DNA of 64,000 nucleotides from Diploscapter coronatus (taxonomy: Eukaryota; Nematoda; Chromadorea; Rhabditida; Rhabditidae). The position numbers and the translations under genes are program-made. The stretch covers positions 79,933,249 to 79,997,248 of the forward strand of contig OZ038423.1 in NCBI GenBank assembly GCA_964036155.1, in the 5' to 3' direction. Under the pieces are notes generated by a model, which saw only the letters and a program-made list of their open reading frames with translations, was not told the DNA's origin and did no database searches. Of the stretch, positions 24,934 to 35,527 are shown in pieces; position 1 is the stretch's first letter; each line of letters begins with the position of its first letter.

Positions 24934-26426
24934 ATGCCACAAGGACTCATATCAGATGATTCAGCAACGCCTTATGCCATGTAAGGAAGAGGTTTTTAAA
25001 TTAAAATAATTTCTATTTTAGCCTAATGAAACGCCAAAACGATGCAGGGAAATGTATGAATAGATGTTTCCATAATCCTACGAGAGCGAGAATATTCGTC
25101 TACTTCATTATCATCGGCGTATTCGTCTATTTAGCAGTAAATACATGTGTTTGGTTACCTTTAAAATATTACTAATGTTTTGCAGATTTTCATTTATACT
25201 ATGATGCTCACGTCAAATATTCTAATCGACGATACCGTGGTCACTATGATACCGAAACATGTTGTTCAGCAGCGGTAATATTTCTACAATAACTTTCGAA
25301 ATGTTCACTTTTGAAGGCGTGACTTTAATTTCACAATTCTTGAAAGAGTCTGCTCCAAAACGACGTCAAGATGCTACACAGTCAAGGACATGAGAGCTAA
25401 AGCAGATCCGAATTTCATCGAACGTCACTTATTCGTCGACGGGTTCGAGGATGAAAGCGAGTCGATTGCCAGATTGATTCCACCAAAAGGGGCGACATTC
25501 GAGGATTCTGACACGAGGATCTGGCAGATCAACCACAAATACCTAATGACTGAATATGTAAGGATTTTTTCTTCAAAATAAAACCAATTATTTAGATCTA
25601 TTGCCTCGCCATATCGCCATTTCTGGTTTCTTCCATATCGGAGACAGAATCCAACGAGGGAAAGAAAGTTCTTGAGCTGGGCTTGGGCGGCGGATCATTG
25701 GATATGTTTCTGCACGCGCATTTTCCACTGGTATAATGTTTATTTAAATGTGTTTTTAAGATAATAATCTTTCAGATGCAAATCACGGCGATCGAATTAG
25801 AGCAGGTGGTCGCTGAACTGGCTGAGAAGTGGTTCGGAGTGAGGAATGATACTAGTAGGCAGACACTCATCAGAGATGGTCTGAAATTCGTCGAAGAAGC
25901 TGAGCAAACTGGTTCGAAACTTTTATTAATATGTAGTTACAAATATTTCAATTAATTTAGGTCTATCTTACGACGTGATATTCCTTGACGCATGCGATCT
26001 GGACAAATTTGTGCCATGTCCAGCGAAGAATTTCCGAAATCCTAAAATCGTCAAGACCATGAAGAATCTTCTTACCAATGCAGGTATTTTTCTCCTGAAA
26101 ATAATCGACTTCGAAAAATCCTATTTGAGGAGTTCTAATTGTAAATATGCTTCCGATGAAGGATGACGAGGAACAATTGGAGGTAACAAATTCAAAAGAT
26201 TTTAAAATTTATTCAACTTTTTCAGAGTGCAATGAAGGTGTTTACCGATACTTTTCCGTCGTGTTTGAAATTCCGGCTAGCTAGAGAGGTCAATGTGGTG
26301 CTCGCTTGTACAAAACTCGGTATAAAAGAGCCCAACTCAATGATGGAATTCTACCGGAAGCGCGTAGTGAAGCTTGCTCATGCGTTAGGAGTGCCCCACT
26401 TTGCAAACTCATTGCTGATAAAATAA
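24934..26426 (+). CDS. Membrane-anchored spermidine-synthase-fold methyltransferase-like protein
   Basis: Nine exons: 24934-24980, 25022-25136, 25186-25274, 25317-25557, 25596-25730, 25776-25911, 25961-26083, 26130-26182, 26226-26426, giving 379 aa in a clean frame. Residues about 38-66 form a hydrophobic anchor after a basic N-terminus, so a type II membrane protein is likely. The Rossmann part has motif I KVLELGLGGGS (about 188-198), the acidic ribose-binding end of strand 2 in AIELE, and YDVIFLDACDLD before GVLIVNML, as in polyamine-synthase and METTL13-like methyltransferases. It probably binds S-adenosylmethionine; the acceptor is unknown. It could equally be a non-catalytic member, since the polyamine-site residues could not be checked. 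Confidence 0.8.
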
Positions 26427-26712
26427 TCATCGCGCTACATTTGTTCTATATCATATCAATTAGTAAGTGTTTAGAAATTCTATTTAGGGAATTTTAAAAG
26501 TCATATTTCGGCTTTAAAATGCTAGTCAAGCCATCAAGTGCTTTTATATCGTGCCCAACTTTTGGAATTACGGGTTGTTACAGTTCTCAGCTTCAGAATA
26601 CCTGAATTGCAAGGCATTATATCAAAATTTGAGCATTAACAGATTTCCTGAGTTTATTAACGTTTCATTCACGTATAAAGATAAATAAAGGACTAAATGA
26701 GCAAAAATTTGA

Positions 26713-26934
26713 CTACAATTAGCTAAGATTAGAACTAAATTGATGATTATTTCTCGAATTGCTTGGCGGTTTTATCGAGCAATTCAATCGTCAAATCAGC
26801 ATGCTTCTTTTCGTAGACGAGACTAGGACGGAAGCGAAGGGACTGAGCTCCACATCTTTCGACGTGAAGACCGTTCAGATGACACTACAATTGAATTGAA
26901 TCGATTTTTTTCGTGAAAAAACCCTACAGCTTTA
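26713..26934 (-). pseudogene. Orphan copy of the last GABA-transaminase exon
   Basis: Nearly identical to the 3' end of the gene at 47780-49824: the 138-nt terminal exon is present at 26747-26884 with an intact frame and stop, followed by the same short intron and the last bases of the preceding exon. Similarity also extends about 30 bases past the stop. It stops abruptly at 26934, at the tip of an inverted-repeat element. Intron sequence is retained, so this is a DNA-level copy, not a processed one. No other exons of the gene are nearby, so it cannot encode the enzyme. Confidence 0.88.
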
Positions 26935-27164
26935 CTCAGCGAAACTTGTGCCTATCCGGGCGGATCCGGGCGGGTCGACAATTTTCTGTGAATTGTCTAT
27001 CGGTATGCCGCTCTGCCCAGATAGGCAATTCAATCCGAGTTGGTCGGCAGTTTTACCAGATAAAAATTGCCGACCAACACGGATCCGAGCGGATTGGTGT
27101 TGGTCGGCGAAAAAGTGCCGACATCCGTCCGGATTGACTCGGATAGGCACTATTTTCGCTGAGT
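26934..27164. repeat. GC-rich inverted-repeat element with CTCAGCGAAA ends
   Basis: Left end ACTCAGCGAAACTTGTGCCT, right end AGGCACTATTTTCGCTGAGT. The interior holds repeated GGATCCGGGCGG-like and TTGGTCGGC motifs in both orientations. It is clearly more GC-rich than its surroundings. A DNA transposon derivative is inferred; no transposase. Confidence 0.7.
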
Positions 27165-28026
27165 TATTTGAATTTTCTGTTTTCAAGTTGTTCTTATTGA
27201 GATTTCATCGTAATTTTGTTTATTTTTGGTCTCAAAGTGTTCAGAAAATAAAATACACATTCTGCCTGAGGAGCGTGAATGAGCGAGCACTAGTACGCTC
27301 AAACGAACGATTTGAAATTTTTATTGTACGATTTGACCGGCTCAAGTCAGGTTTCAGGGGCATGTTCCAGAAGCGAAAATGGTTCCTTAGTGTCATGTCT
27401 AATAGTGAAAAAAGAAAAATACCGCTTCGCAAAATTTTAGCGAAATTGCCTTCTTTGACTTTAACTTCACAGAGTGGGCGGGACTTGCACTCTAATCGTA
27501 TCAACAGAATAGAAAAAGGCACTATCATTTATGTAAATTATTTGTCGAGACATGTACCTGACTAGCGATTTGAGTCTGAACATAGAATCAGATGTATCCT
27601 TATTTAGCCTTCTTTTAAATAATATCTTACCGTTTTTCATAAGACTATTCCTCTTAAATTTTCTTAAACAGACGGATATATAAATATGTATTATTGACGC
27701 GTGATAAGCTGGTTATTCGTCTCATAGAAAGCCATACTCGAGCATCGATTTCCTTTTATCTTTTTCAAAAAAATAGTATATCTAGTTAGGAAGGTTAGCG
27801 TAAAACTGTTTTTTTCTAGCCTATCTCTTATCTGCAATAATTATTTTTTCACACGTTAGAAGCACATATATTCAGAGGCTAATCCTCAAACAATTTTTTC
27901 AACCGGTATCGAAACTGAATTTGACAATTCTGCAGCGTCAGAACAGTAATTAAATCAGCACAAAAAGCAAGGGATTTACTCGGGCCTATATCAGAAATTT
28001 CATTCTATCATTATTACTGAATAGCA

Positions 28027-28314
28027 GGAGTTGGTCTAGTGTAGTAGTTGTGTGTTACTCACTAGATTTCAAGTCCCAAATTCGCCCTTCGTCCCCGCCT
28101 CGACCCAAACCAAGGGGTTTAAGAGATCTTGGTAGTGGGTAGAGCCACGAGAAATTCTCCTCAAATCTTTCGGCTGTTGCACACAACAACAGTCTGTTCG
28201 TGGGGGACGGACCAGTAGTCTCTATGGTTAGGATAGGTAGACGGTCCCATCGTGAGCCTTCGAGGGTCGTCGACCCCACTCATGTAGGGGAATAAGGCGA
28301 AGGATTTATTTGCA
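28027..28314 (+). repeat. tRNA-like SINE, copy 1
   Basis: The head GTTGGTCTAGTGTAGTAG resembles a tRNA D-arm or box A, and AAATTCGCCC lies about 40 bases further as a box B-like motif. Body and tail match, in reverse orientation, the copy at 44447-44722 (shared CGACCCAAACCAAGG-type core, AGGATAGG, and terminal GGATTTATTT). Internal polymerase III promoter and SINE status are inferred. Confidence 0.6.
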
Positions 28315-28460
28315 TTATTATTGGATTAGTTATTCTTATACGTTTTGGCTAAAATTTGTACAAATAATAATCGAGAAAATTTTCTTTGATAATTACAATA
28401 TATTGAGCTGCAACTTGGAATGAATTTGCAAATTAATGACATTATTATTGATGATTTAGG

Positions 28461-31400
28461 ATGAAACTAGCTCTATATGTTTTCTTCACATTATACATAT
28501 CCTATATCATTGCATTTGGATCAGCCATTTTAATATGTAAGTATGCTGAAAAAACCATATTAATTATATTTATTTATTTAGTATACAAACATGATATTCC
28601 TGAAATTTTGAAGAAAGTTTTTGCACTCAATGAAGTGTATAGCAATCAGGTTAGTTAATTGATGGATATATTTGTCAATAGTTGAGCTTAATCCATATAT
28701 TGATATTATTTATATATAAGCGAAGTTACCTCTACTATATAAGAATGTATTTATTTATTATATCTTTAGTCAAATTTTTACAATATATATATAGTGACAA
28801 ATTTTCTAGATATTGATTTGTCGAATATTGGTTAATTTTGCCGGAGTTATCGTGTTTGTCCTGCCAGGTATCAAGTTGTTATCTTCCATAATTCGCATTA
28901 TCGTCATTTATCTGCTCTCTCCTACTATCGACCTGAAAGCCAAAGCGAGAGGAAACTGGGCTGGTAAGTGTACAGACGATTTTTCCACACCAATGCTGCC
29001 CGGAATTGAAATTCGGAATTTCACTTTTTTCGAAATCGCAATTCCCCGGCACTTCGGCTTCTCTCTCCCTTGTTGAACTCTCATCGTCTCTGCTCTAACC
29101 TCGAAATTTCAAAAAGACGAGCAGAAGCAACTAGTTATTAATAGCGAGTGAGCATACGAGGAAAAGTCAGAGAATGCAGGCCTCCGATTGAAACTGCAGC
29201 CGAATGAAATTTTGAAATTTTTTGGAGGGGAATTCAAATCAATGGTTTAAATTTTTAGCGCAATGAAATTTCGCGGAAAACAATAAAACTCACTCAATGA
29301 ATGATGAATCGGAACTGAATTCCATTCCATGGTCCAAAAATGTCCCGAATTGGGATTCAAACGGAACGAAACAAAATTTCGTTACAGTTCTGTTTTTAAC
29401 GTCTTATTCCGGCCAACCCTGTTCCGGAATCCGCTTATCGAAAATGGACGTTTCCCTTTTCTGCACTCTATTATTTTCTCATTTTTCCCCTCTTCTGCCT
29501 GCAATCAATCGATCGATCGATCGATGGATTGCTACACCCACAGAAAAGAGGCAACTTTGGCAAAAAGAGAAAATAGCATTGGAAAGACGGGCACAGGGCC
29601 ACTGCAGACGAGGGCACATCCACAACCCACATTTTGACAAGCGAATTCGAAAAATCGACTATTTTTGTTGAAATAAAAATAAATGAAGATTTAAGTTATA
29701 ACTGGCGCAACAGACGGAATTGGAAAGGCCTATGCATTCGAATTAGCCCACCATGGGTTCGATATCGCTTTGATTTCTCGCACACAGTCCAAACTGGACG
29801 ATGTGAGGAAAGAACTACTTGAAACATATCCCGCGGTAATTATCAAATTTGACTATTTATTTTAAATGAAGATAACAGATACAAGCTCGAACATTCGTCT
29901 TCGATTTCGCAAATCAAATCGAAAAAAAGGAATACCATAATATTATAAATGATTTGAATCAACTAGAAGTTGGCATTCTTATAAATAATGTTGGATTGAG
30001 CTATGATTATCCCGAGATAAGCATAATTCCGAAGGATAAGAAAACAACTAACGTTTTCAGGTATTGCTAAAAATTGAAGGCGGATTGTGTCGTATTCAGG
30101 ATATACTTGTTGTTAACACTTTGCCAGTTACAATGGTATGTCGGTAGTGATTCAAATCTTTTTGGCAACGTATACTATTGAATAATAATTTTTGCATTTA
30201 GCTTTCAGCTGGACTTTTGCCTCAGATGGTGAAGCGCAAAGCAGGAATTGTTGTCAACATCTCCTCTGTCGCCTCCATAACTCCCGTACCTCTTTGGGCA
30301 GTTTATTCATCCGTAAAGGTCTCATTTGTGCAAATCAGTGGATATAATTTGATTTTGTTACAGAAGTACGTAAGCTGGTTCTCTGAGATTTTACGCCGTG
30401 AATATGCCAACGAGGGAATCATCATTCAAACGATTACCCCCTGGCTAGTTTGCAGCAAAATGAGCAAAGTACGTTACTTGAATTCCTGATTTAAAATGCG
30501 AGATGTTGTTTTTCAAGTGACCAATTTGGAATAATTCTAAATATATCAAGTACAAATCAATCAAGGGTATAAATATTAGCGAGAATATTCATTTTTAATT
30601 ACCACATCAAGGATGTAACGGAATGAGAATTCGAGATTTCAAAAAAACTCCGACGAAGTTGAATTCCGAAAAAAGTGATAATCACTTGATTAATAATTCG
30701 TTTTATTTCAATACATATTTGTACATTATTAGCATTGGACAGGGCTGACCGAAATTCCGATCCTGATTCTGAATTGCGAGAAAACTCGGTTCCGATTCCG
30801 ACTTTTTCAAAGCCGTGATTCTGGCCACCTCTAGCATTGAAATATTTTCAGTTGAAGCGTACGTCTTTTTTCATTCCCGATGCTAAATCTTTCGTCCGTT
30901 CTGCTGTTTCAACCATTGGTATAAGCAACGACACAGCTGGCTACATATCTCATCAGATTCAAGTAAATTGATATTTATCGAGATTATATGGCAATTAGTA
31001 AAATTCGTACGATGTCTTAGTCATCCCCTACCTTACCCCCTCAGTCTATAGCCTATAGATAGGTGTGCGAATTTTACTAATAGCCAATTACCGTAAAACC
31101 TCTAAAGTCTCTCCCCTTTATTAGAAGCACCCCTTCGATTTTCCAGATCTCACCATTGCCAACTCAAATCATCCCTGGGAGTGTTTTATAGTGTTTTTTA
31201 GAGTATGGGGTGTTTCAATATTCTTTGATACATTTGTCTTTTGAATATCCTTTTTTATTTTTCATCATTTTTAGCGGTTTGTTGCATGATGTAATTTAGC
31301 CCTCGATAACTTGCTTGGTACCTAACACGAGTAATTATCACTTATTCTTGACTTGGTATAACTCAAAACTCTAAAACCGATCGCGTTGGCTTTGTGCACT

Positions 31401-32010
31401 TTCGCGAAGCCGTTGCACTCCAATCAAATTGTGAGCTATTTGTCTCTTCATATTTTCATTTTTCCTTACTATTTCTCAATTTTCCCCTTTTCTCCCACTT
31501 TAGGACAAAAGTACTCGCAGCCAAAACAAATGTGTCAAAGAATATTGAAACACCCATGTATTTAGAGCAGCTTAACTTTTGATTCCAAAGGATTATGATG
31601 ATTAGGTGGTTAGTTATCACGATTTGAAAAGTTCAAATTTTTCGATTTTTAGGAGTTTGAAAAATAATAGCCCCGAGACTAATATTCGAGGTTTTACGGT
31701 ATATATGATGCCACTTATGTATTATATATATATATATATATATTTTTTTTTTTTTAAATAACAACAAAAAATCCTTATTTTAAAATATTTCTAGTGAAAA
31801 TTCACTCGCAACTGAATCAACTCAGTTTCAATTTTTCACACTTGTTCATTTGCTAATCCTTCAAACATTAACTAATTTTCCATATGCTTATAGACCGAAA
31901 TATTGGACCTACTGCCTAACTTCCTAGGAAAGTATCTGCTCGATAGGAAAAGTAAAAGCATTCAAGCAGCAGCACTTAGAAAGATATCCAAAGAATCCAA
32001 ACGCGACTAA
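28461..32010 (+). CDS. let-767/HSD17B12-type 3-oxoacyl-CoA or steroid reductase
   Basis: Ten exons: 28461-28536, 28582-28649, 28810-28963, 29696-29835, 29879-30016, 30061-30135, 30202-30318, 30364-30468, 30852-30962, 31894-32010, giving 366 aa. Short-chain dehydrogenase motifs in order: TGATDGIG (102-109, NADP(H) binding), NNVG (182-185), NISS (236-239, catalytic Ser), Y252-x3-K256. VVNTLP, LLPQMV and [12 protein letters not shown] match the nematode let-767/stdh family. These ER enzymes reduce 3-ketoacyl-CoA in fatty-acid elongation or act on steroids. The N-terminus is about 50 residues longer than usual, with two hydrophobic segments, so the start may lie downstream. The exon 5/6 intron is needed to recover the family sequence, but its donor reads ATAAGC instead of GTAAGC, so the gene may be damaged or use a rare donor. 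Confidence 0.85.
30989..31088. repeat. Short palindromic element in the reductase intron 9
   Basis: Inverted ends TGGCAATTAGTAAAATTCG and CGAATTTTACTAATAGCCAA around a TATAGCCTATAG core. No coding capacity. Confidence 0.65.
31723..31755. repeat. (TA)n followed by T tract
   Basis: About ten TA units and then a run of more than ten T, within the last intron of the reductase gene. Confidence 0.85.
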
Positions 32011-32838
32011 ATTTATTTATTTGATACATTAATAATCAATATGTAACTATCAAGATATTTATATTTGTTGTATTTTGATAATAAAGTACTAATTGTTTCC
32101 CATAATCTGACAACCATAATTTTTACTGAAAATTTTCTCAATAAATTGTTTAAATGATCATGAAAGTTAGCACTCTTCTGCTCGAAACATAATTAGAAAG
32201 GCCAAGTGGTTTTTCAAAATAGGTTGAATTTGGTAAGTTTGATATCAGTGTGATGGCCGAGGTCGTGAATAACTCGAAACTTTTAGATTTTCAAAAACGG
32301 TTCACCCTATCGAAAGTTATGTTACTGGAGTTTCGACGTTCATTCTTTCAGAATATCTTTTTTTTTTCGAAAAACCAACGACGCCATCATTTCGGGCGCA
32401 TTTTATTACCCTAATTGGTGTTTTGGTTTCATGAAATTATCAACTAATTATCGGGATAATTAACGATAATTGAAAAGTCGAAAAAATTGATGCGCTCTTT
32501 CTCCTTTGAAAAGGGGAGACTTGGCCTCTCTCATATATGATTATGAAATTATGTTTTATTGTCTCAACTGACTATTTTTGATATTATTCTACATTTTAGA
32601 GAATTAATGATTATATTTCTTTAGGCAATCAAAGTTCACAGGCAGAATCAATATTATATTTTTATTGCTAAATATTTTCTTAACACTTAACAGAAAAAAT
32701 AATTGCTGAAAATTAAGAAAAAATCGCAACTTGAAATAAAAGGATTCAAACAAATCTATCAAACGCAGAACAAAAATATTGACCAATTTTTCCACTGCCA
32801 ACATCCCTGATGCAGAAATGACTTGTGAATGTATCTTA
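32011..32838. other. Convergent intergenic region
   Basis: Lies between the 3' ends of the reductase (+) and the second hydrolase (-). AT-rich; no exon or clear repeat was recognised. Confidence 0.55.
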
Positions 32839-35354
32839 TTATTTAGTGGAAGATGATAAAATATAGTAAAATTCGTTAAATATAGCCATATATGGAGCAC
32901 AAAAGATTCCAGTTCCAGTTTTCAAACCATTTGTAACGTATACAATTATCGTCTCGGTCCACGGATCTACATGTACAAATTGACCGCCCCAGCCTGGATG
33001 CCCAAATATGTACGCACCCTAAATTACACATTTTGTGTTTAGTTAATTGGACAAGATGCAGTGGCGCCCAAAAATATGGAATCAAGAATGATATATGCAC
33101 ATACTATGATATCCTCGATAAATCTCTTATTCCTTAACTGATTTGACTAAAATTTTCAATACTTTTTGTAACCAGACTTGGACATTTCAAATCGAACCGA
33201 CCGGATCGGGTTGGGTCGAGTTTTAGGATAGATTATCGGATTGGATGAAACTTAAGTTTACCAGAAGTTGATCGGGTCGTATTTTGTTGTGCTGAAGAGT
33301 GTGATAGGATCGGATCCAGATCTTAAAACCCGTTCAATGTCCAAGTCCGTTTGTAAATTCGGATTTCCACAAGTTTATCAAATCTCAACCGATTCTGTCT
33401 TATAAAAGTCCCCTAATGAGACGTTTTATGAATCATCATGCATTGCTCCATATTTATGAACGCCACTGTATGCTGAGTATGGCTCTGGTCAATCAGCTTA
33501 CTCTATCTATCTCTATCAGTTCGGCTAAAATTCGTAGTTTTCATAATTTTATGACAAACTTTGCCTGCTAAATATCATGAGTATTGGCTGAATTCATGTC
33601 GATAGACCAGAGATATAGTCAAAGGGGGAATCAAATGAATTTGTACCTCAGGCAATATTTTTAATGTTATTTTAAATGTTCAGTTTGTATCTTAACATAG
33701 CATCATCATTATATGCATACCTGTATAAATGGATGAGATTCATAGTGAAAACCATGTCCCTTCATAAATGGCCAGGTCATAACTTTTTCAATATGCCAGC
33801 TATTTAGAGTGGGTTCGCGTAGTTGTAATAATGTCTCTTTCGAAATGATTTGTGATGATAAAATTAGAGAAAATGCCCTAGCAAAATCCGAAGCCGAAGC
33901 TATTCCCGAGAGCGCTGATAGCGGTAAAGATAAAATCGAAGGATCGTTTAAAGATACGAGTTCCTGAATATTAAAAACAAATAAGCGCATTCGCTATCCC
34001 TAAAAACTACACAATCGATTTGCACCCAAGGTGTATTTGAAATCATCTTATTGATTATTGATCCTCTGATTTGCATCAGTCCTAACATTATCAAAATACG
34101 AGGGCTCTAAACGACTTCATATTAACCAACAGGCAGGGCCGGTACTTTTGGGACGAAGACAGGCCGAGGACGGGAACGGATCGTCGACCCGTCTCAAAAG
34201 TAACAGCCCTATCAATAGGTTTTCATTACATGAATACTATCACGAATATATTCCAAAAATGGTGCAGAAGTGACTTTCGCTAAACGATCTTCGAAATCAT
34301 CCTTATAGCCGATATGTGCATCGAGGCCTAAATTTGTATGCAATAATAACATTGCCGGCCTATTCCAAACCATAAGCACTGGCGATTTCTTCATTGAAAT
34401 ATTGGGCAACATTTCTTCGCTTCGGATCGACATTCATTACGATTCCATCTAAAATAGGACCGAAAGTGAATCCATGATATCCTAAAACAACAGTCAGTCA
34501 CAAACATGATATCCTAATCTTTTCAAAGAATGACCAGATTCAGTTCCAGGTTCCCAAATCGGAGTTGCGTTCGCTATGTTTTGCATTATTTTTCCAGACA
34601 AAACGTCATCAATCGATATCGGTTCCTCTAAATATGGAATTCCAGCCTAAAATTCGCATTCACATTCATCGTCTATATAATAGACCCTCTTAATATCGTA
34701 ATAAAGTAATCGATTAATTCACTTTATGAGTGAGAACATCTTCAATAGTTGTATTTTCTTTGCCATTCGCGCCATATTCAGGCCAATATTTCACAACCTT
34801 ATCATCATATTTTAATAAGCCACGATCGACCAAAACAGCGATTACGAGCGAGGCAAATGCCTGAATTTATTGAAAATTACTCAAACCTATGTACATTTAT
34901 TCAGAATTGAAAATATTTTAATGAAATATTTTATAGATGAAGGATCAAGGCTATATGATTAGCGAAATTTTCTTTAACAAAATATATGATATGATCACCT
35001 TAGTACCAGAAAAAATAGGTGTCACAGTATTCGATGTCCATTTTCTTCCTTTCACTCGATCAGCATACCCACCCCAAATATTAACTACCAATTCGCCCTT
35101 GTGATAAATTGCCAGAGCAGCTCCTTCTCGTTCAAATCCACTTGCGAAATTGTTTCTATACAATGTATGCATTACACTATTAAATTTTAATCATACCTAA
35201 AAGTTTCTGCTACTTTCAGAAAGCGATCCTTAGCATAGCCACTTGCAATATCGAAATTATTGAAGGTGAATCGATAGTAATTCGAACATATGTCATTAAT
35301 CAGGAATATTATGGATGACACTTTCAAAAAATTAATAATCGAAAAGCGACCCAT
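32839..35354 (-). CDS. Beta-lactamase-fold serine hydrolase, copy 2
   Basis: Eight exons, 5' to 3': 35354-35197, 35155-34999, 34860-34723, 34646-34535, 34481-34371, 34327-34230, 33963-33721, 33018-32839, giving 398 aa, all GT-AG. Motifs: SGTK (102-105), Tyr in SGYHGF (about 190), HPG in GHPGWGG (346-348). The N-terminus MGRFSIINFLKVSSIIFLI is hydrophobic and may be a signal peptide or anchor, unlike copy 1. The exon at 21459-21684 of copy 1 is split here by an intron (34482-34534). Exons 2 and 3 have the same lengths as in copy 1. Substrate unknown; a peptidase or esterase role is inferred from the fold. Confidence 0.87.
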
Positions 35355-35451
35355 TTAATTATTTCGTAGCGCAATTAATTCCCTGTAATTGAGATGAGTA
35401 AGCGCCATAGGGACGCTGGCAGTGGAGTGCAGGGCGAAAATTGCAGTCAGA

Positions 35452-35527
35452 GGTGGGCCAGAATGGATTTTTAAGATTGTCGGAACCGGAATCGGAATGA
35501 CCAAAATCGCCGAAATTCCGGCCCACC
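35452..35527. repeat. Small palindromic element (GGTGGGCCAGAAT ends)
   Basis: GGTGGGCCAGAAT at 35452-35464 is an imperfect inverted repeat of ATTCCGGCCCACC at 35515-35527. The interior, with CGGAACCGGAATCGGAATGA, resembles sequence near 30740-30820. Confidence 0.6.

Larger units (their letters stand above)
26427..28460. other. Intergenic stretch with gene fragment, TIR element and SINE
   Basis: Contains the orphan exon (26713-26934), the GC-rich inverted-repeat element (26934-27164) and a SINE-like repeat (28027-28314). The long frame at 26948-27565 runs through the element and has no protein-like features. Nothing else was recognised. Confidence 0.6.

Noticed and set aside
27241..27528. 95-codon minus-strand frame
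   Set aside because: Antisense to the previous one, no motif or splice evidence.
26948..27565. 205-codon plus-strand frame
   Set aside because: Runs through the inverted-repeat element, where GC-rich palindromes keep several frames open; protein has no plausible features.
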